DNA of 64,000 nucleotides from Botryotinia globosa (taxonomy: Eukaryota; Ascomycota; Leotiomycetes; Helotiales; Sclerotiniaceae), in contig RCSZ01000015.1 in NCBI GenBank assembly GCA_014898425.1, positions 248,001-312,000 of the forward strand. Direction: 5' to 3'. The notes below the pieces were generated by a model. It saw only the letters and a list, made by a program, of their open reading frames with translations. It searched no databases and was not told where the DNA came from. Position 1 is the first letter of the stretch; every line of letters begins with the position of its first letter. A program made the position numbers and the translations under genes. This document shows, piece after piece, positions 35,808 to 50,421 of the stretch.

Positions 35808-38800
35808 TGCGCTTTAGTGTGGTAGGATGAAGGAAAGATTATTATTAACTCCCACCGTGACAAAGGCAAACTGAGTAGACTGGAATAGAAAAGGAATTGG
35901 ATTTGGGGGACGAAAGCAGATTATATATCTCAGAGACCAAGTGTGATCAACTATCCTAGTCCCAAGCAAGATTGGGTAAGGTCGATTTTTGATTTTTCTT
36001 CTTCACCCTTCGGCGTCATCCTCGGACGGTGGTCACAGACAGTTTTGGCGGCATGACTTGTGAATTGGAAAAGAAGCTACTGGGGGGCCTTGAACTAGAT
36101 CCATGGGTAAGCTTGAGTAAAAGTCTGGTATATCTGGCGAGGGTCTGGGGCAGAAACCAACGATGAGCTTAGGATAGTTTTCTATCGGTTGAAGTTAAAA
36201 AAGGTCGCCGTAATGATAGAGAAAGTGGATGATATTACTTTTAGTGTCATGGTAGTTCATGGCGGATTGTTTTGATTTTTGGTGAGGGATTTTCAAATGA
36301 TTTCCTAAATGCTCCATTAAAAACCTTACCTCTTAGCTAGACCCGGCTTAGCGTTCGACTGTTGCTCCCGATGAGGTAAAGATTCCTTCAATATCCGATT
36401 AATATCCTTGACAGATCAACTTTTTACACTTCCTTCAATAATTGTCGACCTAGGAAGAGAAAGCCGAGTTATCCAGTATTGACTATTGAAAATCACATCG
36501 GCTAATCTAGACTAAGTAGTATTATCTAGCCTTCTTCCCAGCATCAGCGTCCGTCATATCCTCTTGTAGTAATTGGCAATATTTCTTGGATTATATTGAG
36601 TTTAGATCTATTCAGTCACTGCTGAAGTCAAGCTCAGCTCCTGGTTAATGTATCGGTGAGTCGGAAGCGTGGTCGGCTCAGCGAATGACGACTCTCCATT
36701 ATCAGATAGGAAGTTATCAATTGGCCAATCAGTAAGCTAGCTGTTCTGTGGGCATGACAAGAAAGTGGTAGCAATCATGAATCAGTTGGAGTATGGCATA
36801 TAACATTATGATCAATGGACACCGGTAGTGTTGGCGTGGACTGAATCCGCTACATCAACAGTATCATTGCAATAGATATGTACAGAGTAGGCAAGTATGT
36901 CGTGGCGAGAGTGATGAAGGGGTAAACACGGGGGGGCAATCATTCGGAGGATACTAAAGGGATTTCCTGCGCAGAGGTGGAAGAAAGATACTTTCTGGCT
37001 CATGGCTATGTACTCCTGATTACTACTGCAAGATCTAGATGCACTGCACATGAGAATCACTGCATGCATCAAAGTACTGTATCGTAAATACATGTACTAC
37101 ATTGACTGTACCCATCAGCATTACTGAGACGACTACCTACAGAGCTGATAGCGCACTGTTGACTGTGCAATGTCAAGGCTTGAAAGCTGCCTGCTAAACT
37201 CGCTCCTTTCCCAACCTCCTCGTACAATTGCCGCGTCTACTCAGCGTTTCGAATCTAACATGGAACACTTTTGCTTATTTCTTCAATGATAGGGGAGATT
37301 GGGAAATCTCGGTATGCCTTCGGAAAGTACCTTGGTGTGCATACTTTCCCTTCTACAGCTCTAGGCGTGATTTACCTGTTATGTGATCAATGAGTAGAAC
37401 GCGTTGTTGTCCAGTATCTCATCTCTCAATTGACAACTCACATGTATGTACATAACTACGAGGGGGAAAATAAGATGAGAACTCCATCTCACGATCTTCA
37501 TAATTTCCCAAATCATAATTTTATACCATCCAGCTTATCTCATTGGACGTGAGTCCGCAATATTCCAAAATTGCAAATAGTAATTTGCAACTTATCTTCA
37601 CCCACACTTCCCTATCCTATCACAAACGAACAGTCCAATGATTGTTTGTTTGCAGTCGGTTGGCGGATCAGTCAGTTTGTTTACTTCATTTTACAAGCAG
37701 TAGTGGTATGGGGCAGAATACGGTAGGTAATGGCTGTTGCGGGATGGAAATGGGTGCTGGGACCTGGGTCTGGACGGGGTGACCGTAAGCAAGGCGAACA
37801 GCAGGGTAGGGGGGAAGATATCAACGATGGCAGATTGCAGATTGCAACTTGCAAAATTGAAAACGGGGAATTGGAGCCATGAAGTTCTATGGCCCTAGAA
37901 AACAACACAGTCTATCGTATCTACACACAAGACGAATTTACTGCTTTGATTACAATCTGCTTTGCTGTTGCTTTCTTCAGGGTTGACCGTTTCTGCGTCG
38001 CTGTCAAACAATTTGAAGAACTGGAGATTTTTATCAAGTCACTCCCTGCAAACTACCATTCCTTCACGAACTCAAACAGTAAACAAAACAACGTGGGATT
38101 GATGACGGGCGGCACAACATCAATATGGGAGAGACCTTGTTTCAAAATATCTCAATTCGAAATTGATTTCAAAAGTATCTGAATCGTCTAAATGACCCAA
38201 GACATTGAAATTCTACTCAGGTTCTTACACTCATCTCATCGGCATTGAATATTACTCGGTATTGACTGCTGCCAAGGTGATATTCCTTTGCACCACGGTG
38301 CACCTATTGTATTGGCCAAGCATCAAGTCGTCTTGTCCTCAGCCAACATCACCGGAGATCTTCGTCCAAGCCATTCTTTCAGAAACGTAAAAAACTATCG
38401 AAATGATTTTTTGAAACTTTGACTTCAGTAAGTACGAGGAGCTCGAGGAAGGTTCTTCAAAAGGGGATACAAACTAGAAACAATCAATGCTACATCCCAC
38501 GCTCAAATTCCCACACAGATACAGGTAAGTTGAACGCCATGAACGCCACAAATTACATCCCACACGCCTACGCCGAAATCGCCGCTACGCTGTTTTTTTC
38601 CACCAGCGACACACTTCTAGAATTTCATTTTTCCCCTTCATTTCTCGCTTCCATTACTCCATCCCCAGCCCATAGATTTCCCCCTTTCACCACCCCCTCT
38701 CCCCTCACCGTACCACCACACTGCAATAACTCTCACTCCAATCATTCACTCTCATCTCCCCCGGCATTGCGGCACGATTACAATTGCGCTAAATATGACG

Positions 38801-41800
38801 TTACTAAGGCTTGTTGTTTACACTGTCACTCTTGCAATCGCTGGTTATCTCTCCAGAACCGTGCAGCTATTCGGCGGGATGCAATTGAGACAATACGGAG
38901 GCATATACTGGGATCATCAGATCTTGCATCAATTCTCATGTCAATGACAAGGACAACCTGGGTGAAGATGGAGACTAATTGTTTAGGGAAAGCTTGATTG
39001 CGAAATTGACATTGTAGAGGTGGAGCAGTCGAAATGGTTTATTTACTTGGGCTAAACTTATTATACTACACACTGTAGATAGTTATCTGAATAGCCTGGA
39101 TATGAACTCATAGATACTGCAATCGTTTTGGGTAATATTAAGTTACATATCACCAAGATGAGTGAGTCTGAGTACGGTGCAGGGTAAAAGGGCTTCTTCC
39201 TCCTCTTCCCGGCACTCGGCCTTTCTTCCCCCCAAGAAATACTGGAGAAAATTTAATAAGAAATAACACATAACGCGGTCAAAACATACGAACCCTCTTT
39301 GCATACCATTTGCAAATGGAGAAGACGCGACGGAGCCTACCAATCGCGCATCGGTAGCCTCATGCATCTCTCTTTGGCGATACGATGGGTGGATGAAGGA
39401 AGTGTTCATCCTTCCACTATGCAAACCTTCTGTCGCTCGGAATGTCTCTGAAAATTAGGTCAGCTCGACCAACGTCCAGTAAACGCTCTCATTGTCACCT
39501 CCACTTTTGACCGGTGTGAGGAATACTGGTATTGGAAATACCGAAAGGATACCGTAATAACCGTTCAATTCCCTCCAAATTCCCCATCGCAATTCTAGTA
39601 CAGTAGTCGTCTGGTCGGCTCTAGGTAACGACGTAATTATCCAATATATCCGATCCGAGGCTCCCAATGTAGTGATACCGTTACATCCCTTTCATCCCAT
39701 TGCAATAGCCTCGGAATTAATACCGTCAGTTCCATTTGAGCGCCTAGAACTAAAAATACCTCAGGTTACCTGAGTTGAGTTGGCTCCGAAAGCCTGCGAT
39801 AACATCATTTTTACTACGTCTGCATATGAACACAAAATGGCTGGTTGCAATACAATAAGTGCTGGGCATGCTTATCGCGGGCGTGGCATTTGCTTGGAAG
39901 GAAACTTAAAGTTTCATCCTAATTCATTCACGCAATCCGATCTGTTGCATCTTTAGGAATTAGACAGACAAGTTAGTAGGATTGACATCTCACACGATAA
40001 AAATAGTGACGCTGTTGACGTCGTAGTATTCAGAAGTCTACAAATGCTAATATCATATTATTACAAAATGAATCGCCCTCCTTACGTTCAGATTTGCCCA
40101 TTCAACACCAAGAAACTCTATAATCAATCCTGTGTCAAATGTTCCTCTCTCATCCATATCCAATCTGCCCAGAATAGATCACCCACCTTGATAAACTTCG
40201 GACAAATAACTGACATTCAGGGATTCAGTTCTGTTTCTGAAAAAGGGCCTTATTTTTTGGGGTACTCCGTATTTTCCCTTGGGGTATCAAATTACCCCAT
40301 GGATAGTCGCAGACGCTCCAAGTCTTGGTTTCTGCTCGCCAACAGCGCTCTTCCTAAGACTTCCTCCTACATCCTGAGTAAGACTCCTCGCATACCGTAA
40401 AAATCCTAGTAAATTGATATTTGCCATGAAGCAGTAGAGTTTTCGTCTTGCAGCTTGATCCTCATTCTCGGCCGTTTGGTATGGTTTCGCCTCATCTCAT
40501 CGGTCAAATTTGAACCCTGCAGAATTTTAGATGCTGCAAATGCAAGGTAACTCTTTACTCATACAATGGGCGATTTACGGATGCGATACTGGGTGACCAA
40601 AAGGAAGTTTGTTTTTTGATCACGTGAATGTCAGCCTCTACGAACAGCGCATTTAATTTCTTTTGGGTGATTACACAAGGCGGGTTGGTACAGTGAAAGA
40701 CATACGTCAGAATCTGATGGGGAACTGGGGCCCTGGTTTTGAGGGGGGAGGGGGCAAACCGGAAATATTTTATATCCCTCATTCGCAAGGGTTTCAATGC
40801 GATAGGCACGCGAGCAAGCAAGAAAAATCACCTTGATTTGATCAATTAGTTGATGTAAGAATCCGTATGTAAGTCAGAGTGAACCATTGGAAGTTTGCGA
40901 GTTTGCCGCCACCTTTCGTTTTCCAAGCTCAGCTTTCTCGAACTGCCTGCAGAGACTGGTTTGATCGCTCTCCCCGATGAGATGAGATGAACACAGAATG
41001 TTCTGTCAACAATATTCCAAATTTCGATTTCGATTTTTCTCAGGCACTGTTTAGGTGTGTATTACGACCTCGAGACGTCTTATTCTAGGCGTCTTCTAGG
41101 CGTTCAAGCCTATTGGGGCAAGCAGCCATGACCTAAGAATGAGAAAGTCGAGTGCTATCTAGGCTATACGTATGCGACGCCAGCGCCGCTCAATCCGACA
41201 GGACAATCGACGAAACGAAGAACGAATTTTTTATCTCACTACTGCATGGAAGAAAGTCTTGACAGATTGCAGACACCATGTTCTTCCAATGACCATCGAG
41301 CAAAGGATGATTAGTTTCTCAGCTGCTTCTCAATTTCCATTACTACTTGGGGAATTGATTTGATGGGTGCACGAGCATACAAACCACTACAAAAGCTAGG
41401 TGCAAAATTAAGCGACAATGAAGGGGAAATCCTTGGAACCGTTGGTTAATGTTTCCAATTTCCTCCGACGCCAATCTGCACCTCCACGGACCTTATGGTG
41501 CGAAATTTATAGGCCAATGGACTTGTTTAGACACCCCACGAAAGTATGGTTGATTTTCAACAACATGATTCGTGTTCATACATAGTGGTTTTTCGAATTA
41601 TCTAGTTTACACTGTAAATGTCTTGACGGGTGAAGATTTGGGAGTGTGAGAAGTCATTGGATACGGTAGGGCGCAAAACTACCAGGAAAGACCTTACAAC
41701 ACTTGTTCAATCGTGCTTTGGTCTAAAATTCCCGAAGTCGGCAGCGGGATGAGCTGCAGATGGAGCTAATTGAAGGGTGTATCGTTTTCAATTTACAGTT

Positions 41801-43629
41801 CAATTCATATCTGTAATGAAAAGTCAAACAATTCAATTCAAATGCCGTCTCATCACGCTTTTCGTCCCTTCTTCGGACCAAAGCCAATTTTTCTTGGTGC
41901 TTTCGGTTCATGTTGCTCCTTCTCTGCCCCCAAGTATCTCTTGTGGGATTGGTTTCGAAAGAATTTTTTTATATGGAGATCAAACGATATGGAATCTTGG
42001 ATTCATTTATTCATACAGGAAATCCTAGACGATAGGAAGGAAGGAGTTGATACCAAGAAAAACATCAAATGGCATCCATGGAATGAGCAGATATCGTCCC
42101 ATTGAGCAACTCAATTCTCCTTTCCCATTGCGACAAGTGTCTCGATCACATCCCAAAGTCAGAATTCAAAACTCACAAAAATAAAAGATCAAACGAGGTA
42201 CCAATTTTCAAATGTAGGTTTTGATACATTCGAAAATATCCAAATTTCTGAAATAGCATCAATATCAAGCTCCCAACAAAACACACAAAACTTAAGGGGC
42301 GGGGTTTGACTTTCGTCTGAAATTCACCCCGCCATATAGTTTTGACCCTAACATTGTGAAGCTTCCAAGAAAAGGGTCTGTATGCCTGGCCAGAATTGCC
42401 CCATACATGTTGAAACGAAAAATGAATATCCGTGGAAATATGGTGAAATAAAATTTTCAAATGGGATACGTTAGGTGAATTGGTTTGTCGTTTCACTAGC
42501 ATTATCGATCGGAATTTATAGGGCACGGTAATAACACCAATCACACGGTTTCAACAATCCAAACGATCCTCAGACATACCAAGCATACTCTCCAAACATT
42601 TTGATATACGGTAGGCCATTTCCTTCATGGTCGATGGAGAGATGGAGAGCGCTTGTTTGCGCACGGGAAGATCTGTATATGATATGCATTTCATCTCAGG
42701 AGTCGGTTGGATTTAGCGACCGAGCTACAAGCTCGGCCCTCTTTCGTGAACGAAGGAAAAATGTACTGGGTGCTTCATGTTTTCTTGGAGTGGAAGAAGA
42801 AAGAAGCGATTGTGTTAGGGCTGGAGGTGGCGTTGGGAGCCAGCATCTGTGGTTTGGGAGTTGCTTTATTGGGGTTTGATAAGGTGAGGCTCTATTCGTG
42901 AGATGGAGGATTGAGGTTGAGTATGTGATATTAGCATATGGTCTATGGTCTATGGGTGTGGTCTATACTCTATAGTTGAATGGCTCATGGATGGTAGATG
43001 ATAACCAGTTGTTCCAATGCCAGAGTCATTGAGAACGGGACCTATTCGTAATTAGAGGAAAATGTCGAATCTAGAAAGTCAATAAAAGACATTGTAATTG
43101 CTGCTTCCATCAAGTTGAGAATATTTTCTTATTTTGATATCAAAATTTGCCATAGACCCGCATTACTTACCCAACTGATTTCCATAACCAATATCTAAAG
43201 CATATCACAGATTGAAACTTCCAAGCTAACACATCGTATCAATTATAATGATGCCTTTCTGATCCTTATTTCTCGATACCCTTATATCTTTACGAAGTGT
43301 CGTCGAACTGCAGCCCGAAAATGATTATCGATCACGTGCGGTTTGTTACACAGAAATGACCTGCATCTCCAGAAGTGAATGGCAATTACCCAAAGAGGAA
43401 ATTTCGACTTCCAAATCTGGAATCTTGAGGATTTGATAAGCATCAAATGCTTTGAATTTGTCTTTGTTGCCCGTGAATTATTTGTTCCTCCGATATCTTC
43501 ATCTGGTTGTGATAATTCGTGTTTTCTTACTTGTAATGTGAAAGGGCAAGAATATTTATCCCTCTTTTGTGGTATTCCCTCATTTTCGCCTCAAAGACAT
43601 TGAATTCAAGTTTTATATCCCTCACCAAG
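35808..43629. other. Long region without a defensible gene
   Basis: About 7.8 kb. The first 300 bp or so is the CT-rich upstream region of the H+-ATPase. Beyond it I find only short open frames with no recognisable domain. The longest is a 192-codon plus frame (38419-38997) of Ser/His/Pro-rich, non-protein-like composition. A 64-codon plus frame at 42707-42901 with a hydrophobic stretch (GLEVALGASICGLGVALLGF) could be the remnant of a last membrane-spanning exon, but nothing upstream supports a gene. Non-coding RNA or genes with very short exons cannot be excluded by eye. Confidence 0.5.
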
Positions 43630-45406
43630 ATGGATGCCACACAGCTTATAGGTACAGATGGTCCCAAAGTCGATGTGTATAAGGATTGGCATATCCCAGG
43701 TAAAATTCAGTGGAAAGCCTCCGAATTTGCCGTCAAAGAAAGTAGTGTGGAAAGCAAATCCTCAACCTCGACTCATCCTTCATCGGCCACAACTATCAAC
43801 CGCAAAGAGGGGGGTCCAAAACAAAAGTTCGCATTTGTCGATTTATCATCTTCTGGAATAAAAACAGATGTCAATGTACGAAAGTTCGTACGCAAGCATG
43901 TGAGGAATGATTTCCTAAGCAAATCGACTCGGAAAAGTAAAGGAGATCCGAAACTCCGTTCGAAATGTATAAAATCTTTCGTGGAACCCAAGTCAGTCAT
44001 ATCTGATTATCACCAACATGACGGTCTTGTTATTGAGAATCTCATCGGTTTTCCGACTGCACTCAGCTTGTCTCCATGGCCTATCGAGATGACGACAAGA
44101 ACGCACCGGTTGCTAAGCCGATATTTTACGCATGTTAGTTCGAGAATGTACCCATTATCCAAATCCCTTTCTTCCAATCCTCTACGTTCAGATGAATGGT
44201 TTCGTTTTACAATCAGCGATGCAGCAATGTTTCATGCGATATTATATGCTGGCGCAATCTATCTCTCCTTGCTTCAAGGTGGGAAGGACTCGGAAGATTC
44301 AGTATACCACCTTGGCAGAACCTTGGAGATAATCCAGAAAAGACTTCAGGACGGGAAACCAGCAGACGATGGTACTATTGCTGCTTTGTCCTGTGTAGCT
44401 TTGGGTGAAGTATGTCTAAATTTCGATGTCATATTTTGGTGTATGATTGTTTGATGTCTACTAAACTTCCACTTAGGCAAATACAGGGCACTTAGATTTA
44501 TGGCATGTTCATATGCGTGGTATACAACAAATGATAAATACGCGAGGCACGATGTCGTCTCTTCCTATGATTATACAGACAAAACTTCGCCGGTAGGTGA
44601 TTTTACTAAAATATAGAACAACCTCATTCTAATCATCTTCAAGGTCTGATATCACTGGTGCGATTGATTATGCTGCTGAACCGTATCTTTACTACAAGCC
44701 ACGAAATCATTCTGAAATATCAATATCTAAAATTCTACCGATGCATAGAATCGGCACCATCAATGCTTACATTGAAATTACACTCGCTAGATGCGGTATT
44801 CATCCAAATCTCATACAGACAATGCAATATCTAGCTATCTTCTGCCAGTCCATACAATTCGCCTCATCAAGCAGAATTCTTCTCGACCCAGGAAATTTTC
44901 TTGACGACATTTACTGGATCGAGTATGAATTGTTATCATTTCCCCTGTCTCTAGAAGGGGACCAAGAACCTATTGTCGACAAAGCAACTCGTATCGGAGC
45001 TCTACTATTCATGAAGTCGATAACTGAAGAATGCCCGCATTCCTCTACTGGTCCTTCTATCCTCTTACAACAATTACAAGAATCTGTGTCCACAATTGAT
45101 ACCGCTACAACCACAGAACAAACATGTCAATGGCTGATTTGGTTATTTACTATTGGTGCTGTTCATTCAAAGCGGGATCATATCACACGAACTTGGTTTG
45201 TGGAGCAATTGGCGGGGTTGCATATGGAGCGCCTAGGAGATTTACTAGTTGGCGGGCAAGTACATGCAGAGAAGTTAGAAGAAGAACCTCAATTATGGAG
45301 ATTATTGGAGCTGAGACATGTTATTGGAGAGAGAGATCTCTTCCTACTTTGGGATGATGTTGCTCGGTGGAGACGAGAATCTTACGGTTTTGGGGAAGGG
45401 AATTGA
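43630..45406 (+). CDS. Fungal-specific transcription-factor-domain protein without a zinc cluster
   Basis: Three exons: 43630-44409, 44477-44592 and 44644-45406, with introns of 67 and 51 bp. All joins are in phase and the product is 552 residues. The N-terminus is basic and disordered, with KFAFVDLSSSG at about residue 72 followed by VRKFVRKHVRNDF. That pairing is a hallmark I know from a large fungal family of regulator-like proteins. The core (WFRFTISDAAMFHAILYAGAIYLSLL..., GTIAALSCVALGEANTGHLDLWHVHMRGI..., LRRSDITGAIDYAAEPYLYYKP) matches the fungal transcription factor domain 2 type of middle homology region. No CX2CX6C zinc cluster occurs anywhere in the protein, so DNA binding is not shown. 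The C-terminus is helical. The start is the first ATG (AAGATGG). Targets are unknown. Confidence 0.75.
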
Positions 45407-48400
45407 AGATTCCGGGCTTGGTGATTTCTTGGGGCTGGGCTGGCTACTGACGGATGGCACGCTACCAAGTTACTTCAGGATACATGCATATCTGCAAACA
45501 TTACCACTACTCATGTACCTCTTTGGGCAAATCAAACCGACTCAAATGATGTCGTATGACAGGGAAAATATGGAGATAGTTCGGGGAGGTAGCACATAAC
45601 ACGAATCAGCCCTGTTCACACTAAGAAGATTCTATGGCTTCCAAGATCATTCTAGACTATTACCCAAACGAGTCAATTAATACAATTCAGATATCAAGAG
45701 AAACCAAATACGCAAGTCTACGTGGCGAATTTTGAACGATGGGGTCGTTCGTTCGCCTCAAACTTCAAAGTCAATTTCAGTTCCGCGGTTTGTGGTTTAT
45801 GGTGGAGAATTTTGTATGTATGTAGGGACATAGCTTATACATACCCGGGGATCGCTATAGGCTATCCAATTATTTCAATTGTAGCGTTACAGCGTTACAA
45901 CTTACAGGCAGTTTAGTGTGGGTTGCCGGTATTGATTTATCGGAAGATGCCTCAAAGACTCCATATATTTTCCATCGGAGAAACACAAAGAATTGACCGA
46001 TCGTATGTGCCGTTCTTACCGCGTGGAAGAACATCTTTTTCAATGAGGGATTTACTGGGATATATTTTTTGCAGTGAGATTTACATATGTGGGCTTGGAG
46101 CCGATCGTTCCGATTTCTTGCTGTGATTCGTGAGACGGAAGTGAGACGCGTCGGTAGAGAATGCTTTCCATGTTGGGTTACGCGACAGGATTGAAGGATT
46201 TATTTCGCCGTCATATGGATAATGGAATGGAGGGTAATAGTAGAAGGCCCGGTTTTTGCAGAACCAGTAGGAAATATACCTCAGTGGATACAAAAGTGCG
46301 AAGCTGGAATTAGATAGATGGATAGATGAATGTGTGTGTTAGCCAAATTGGAAATGGATTCGGGAAAGATGGTCTAGATTTTAGAACATCGCGACAAGAA
46401 GGGGTGAGGAATTGCCGGATGATACTCTACATCGTATAATCTCTTGGTCGACGCTGTCGATTGCAATCCCACTTGCAAGCAACTCCGTTACCGCTAAATG
46501 AAGGAGTGTTCGATAATCTTTGGTTACATCCACAAGTAAGGTCTCGTGAGTAGCGAGACTTTGATGGAAAAATCCTGTTGAAGCCAACTTCATGATCTAA
46601 AAGCTAGCCTGCGTCGGCAATGTTTGCATCAATTCCTTGTGTCGGCCCAAGGCTAGAGAACGTTGATAAACTACTCTGGCTGCCACGGCCACTGCACTGG
46701 CCTTGGCTCATCAACGGTACCGACGGTGCAGGTGTTTGAACTTTATTCTCTGTTCTGGTGATGCTACTAGGATCTCACTCTGATCATTTCGCACGAAGGC
46801 AACAAGCCAAACTCTGAATTGGAGAATGAAGGTGTCATCAATGATGACATTGGCGTTGGCCTGATATTCCGTAATTGTCAATTGGATCGAAAGTCGATTT
46901 TTAGACCATTATGGTTCTTCTCGTGGATATCAGCTGGATTTGAAATGTGGCATGAGAGAAAGAGAATTTTGTTGCGATGATGTCAGCTCTTTTGATAAGT
47001 GCCATTTCTTCTGAGATAGCCCGGCTCTGTTTCTTCGTTCTTGGTGGTTATTAGGTGCTGATTTAAAGTATTAGGTATCAAGTAGTATGTACGGAGAGCA
47101 ACATACTTCGTCCTTCCTGTACCTAAAGTTTTCTCTCGACAAGGTCTTTCCTCTGAGATCTACAAGTTCATGGGTGTTGGTATATACTATGTACGGAGAG
47201 GGATATACACTGCACTAGTCGAAGGGCCTTCTCTACGTGTACTTGCATTCGGTTATTTTCAACTCTGCAGACATATCTTTGGCCTAAACTATCGCGGACT
47301 AGACGAGAGAGAGGAATACATACTGTGCTTGCAACCCTAAACCTCCTCTTACTAGCATCATGAGGTTGGGGATCGCCAAAGCCAACTCATCTTCAGCTCT
47401 ATCTGTGGACTCAGGTTGCGTACGAGACTCACCCCGCCCGCGCCTTTGAATTAAGCTTGACGTCGATCCTCCAAATTACTATTTCATATTCTCTATTTTT
47501 ATTCCATAATGCGGAGAATTAAGCTCATGGGTATACTTGGCATCGACTTGGCTTAAAACGGTGTCGATTTAATCTTGCATGTTGATATTGTTGTTGACGT
47601 CAACATGACGTTTCTTCTTTTGGGATACACGTCAGTAGCGTTTTTCTCTCTCGCTACTTGGGGAGTTTGACAGCTTATCCAAATCTGTGGGATCAACATC
47701 TCGCCTCTATTTTAGTGTTGATTTGGTCTTCCTCCTTAGAGTCTTCTCGGTCTACCGTATAGTAGAGGAAATCGATAGTTTTTTGATTCGTTTGGATTTT
47801 TGAGGCACTAGGTAGTTTGCAGGTAAGAGAACGACTTACTCAGATCTGGACTCTTTTTTAGCTCTGCGACTGGGATTTTATCGTTATTATCCTATTAGTT
47901 TGAACATCTTCCTGATTACCATGTAGTTGAATGGTCAGATTGATGGGTTAGGTGACTTGTACAGTTGTGGTAGAGATCGCTAGTTTAGAGCCTGCTCGTT
48001 GTTAATAAGCAAGAAATGTCCGATGACATTTGACATCTGGACTATTTTAGTTGCATTTGACAACTTGGCTCTAGTAGATCTGTGTTTCACAAGATTGATT
48101 GGTCATTCATTCTTTACCGAAGAGGTAATGATGCGGTGTACACCCGGGGAAGTTATACCATATACCGGGTTCTGTAGATTAAAGAGTATCCTATAAAACT
48201 AGAAACTCTTTTATAGGTGATGATTAGGATTGGGTTAGAATATGATCTTGGTATCCTGTTAGGCTTTACATGGTGGTTGCAACTCTGGGAATATAGTCTG
48301 GTCAGAGTAGCATTTGTAATGAAATCAATATCCTTCACGTCTACAACAAGTATAAGAGTATCTATTGCGCCATCTGCGCTAGAAAATACCAAACTTTATA

Positions 48401-50421
48401 TTCTTGGAACAACCGGGGAGAGAAACCTATAATGTAATAGATGGGAGCATATTGACATCTGCCGTTCGAAGATAGAGCGACTTGTTTTTACAAGCACAAT
48501 GTAGGCGTCATAGTCGTTCTTCCCAGATAGATCTATTGAAATTACACATATGAGTGTGTATCTGTGTCATCTCGTGGTTGTCTAGAGTAAGGTTTGTCCC
48601 ATATCTACATCATCTACATACCCAGATAGTAAAGTTGGATGTGGGAAAAAAATTCTGGTGACGATGTAGAAGCCAAAGGTAGACTTAGTATTTTTTGCCT
48701 TCATTCACATTTACAATCGAGAGCTTTCTATTCATGTCATTGCTCTGAGTGAGATCAGAATGGAAGACTGTATATAATTTTCTACACCCCTGCCTGTCTA
48801 GATGTATCTGCAAATGATTTGCTCCAAGAGTTGAAGAAATAGTTTGTTGCACATCTCTGTGTGCCGCAATTCCGAAGGTAGTGGTAGTAGAGCACAGCAA
48901 ATGAGATGTAGGGGAGTATTGACATAGATTGCCATCTATAGATGTGGGGTTTTTAATTGACTTAGGTGTTACTCTATACATTTTTCCTTAACCATTACAG
49001 ATCATGAAAATAAAATAGGATGTTGAAATCTTCATTACATTATCTTCCATGTGTTCAACCTTTCATTGTTGTCCACTGGTCGTCAATTCTATTGCAAATT
49101 CTGGCAGGTTGGAAGGATATCATGTTGGATGTCTCTTCTAATTTGTGTGTCAACAGAAATGTTTGAGAAGATTTCTATCACACGTTTCTTCTTGACCATT
49201 CGTCGTGATAACTCCCTATTACATATCCCATCCCAATTATTTGTCAAAGCAGCATCTCTTCCTCAAAACGGAAAGATATATATAATGGATGTCTTCCTGT
49301 TGTATATCTGCTTTCAATCGTTTGTTATAGAAACTACCTACTTGCGGCTGAATTTAGTACACATCTCATCTTGATTATTTGTCAAGAATATCGTCCAAAG
49401 GCTGAGCGACATGACAGGAGGAGCAGCGCTTCATAATTCCTAGTAAACAACGCGGCTCTTCAACGACACTTATCTATCCGTTATAGCTTACTAAACACTC
49501 CCTCATCTTGTATATCCAGCTTAATACGAACATGAAATTTGGCGTTTATATCTGCTCTTCACTTTCTGAATTGCGTTCAGTTGACTAGCTGACAACTTTT
49601 TATCTTTACAGTATACATATATGTGCGTTTCATGAGTGATGAGAAGCAACATTCCTGCTTTACATGAATTATATACAAGTCTATCAATATAAAGCGATTC
49701 TTTCAATCGATCTCAGCACCATCGACTTGATTTACCCACCTGAACGTTGAATTATACGTATCTTGAGTATTTATTCATCTTTATATGTGGATCAGTCTTA
49801 GATAGATCATTACATCATTATACCTCTTAAATTTCTCTGTTTTGTAGACTACGAACTGATGTACCTCTTGAATTTATCTCATCTAGCTTCATTTCTTTTA
49901 ACCTAGCTTCTAGCAAACATGTTTCTTTGTGTATCGCACTCAATACAGGCATACACAGTTGCCCATTCATCGTAGCTCTCCACCATCTATTTTCAGCCCC
50001 CATGTGTCTAGTGTAATTCACTGAACAGACATCTGATATTGATGTCGGAAGTTTCCTTTGGTTTAGCTATAAAAATTGATATATAAGAATCCATGCAAAC
50101 ACATGGTTTTATTTTCTATATTCGAAATCAGTTCATCAACCGGAACAGCGTGGAGAGACATAGGAACAGAGCCTAGGTATGAGTTGTATGTTATCATATA
50201 TTGAGAGATATGTAATGAGTTCAATCAGGCTTCGAGGGGCACTTGAAATATCTTGAGCTTTTTGTACCCCCCACTCGACGTCAGATTCACGAGTACTAGT
50301 ACAAATACCTCATCAAACGTTATCATTTTGCATCTATCTGCAACCTACCGATGATGCTATCCTAGTACCAATCTCCCCTTCCCCTCAACAGCAGGCGCCT
50401 GGACGGTTTTGATATCATCAG
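45407..50421. other. Long region without a defensible gene
   Basis: About 5 kb of moderately AT-rich sequence. On the minus strand at 46381-46593 a 70-codon frame reads DYRTLLHLAVTELLASGIAI, which resembles an ankyrin-repeat helix pair and might be a relic; the upstream frame is broken by stops. Otherwise only short chance frames are visible. Confidence 0.5.

Noticed and set aside
38419..38997. 192-codon plus-strand frame
   Set aside because: Ser/His/Pro/Thr-rich, no domain, no conserved-looking blocks and no splice context; could be chance in C-rich DNA.
48000..49400. Several 65-107 codon frames
   Set aside because: Short, AT-biased and without motifs; nothing links them into a spliced gene.
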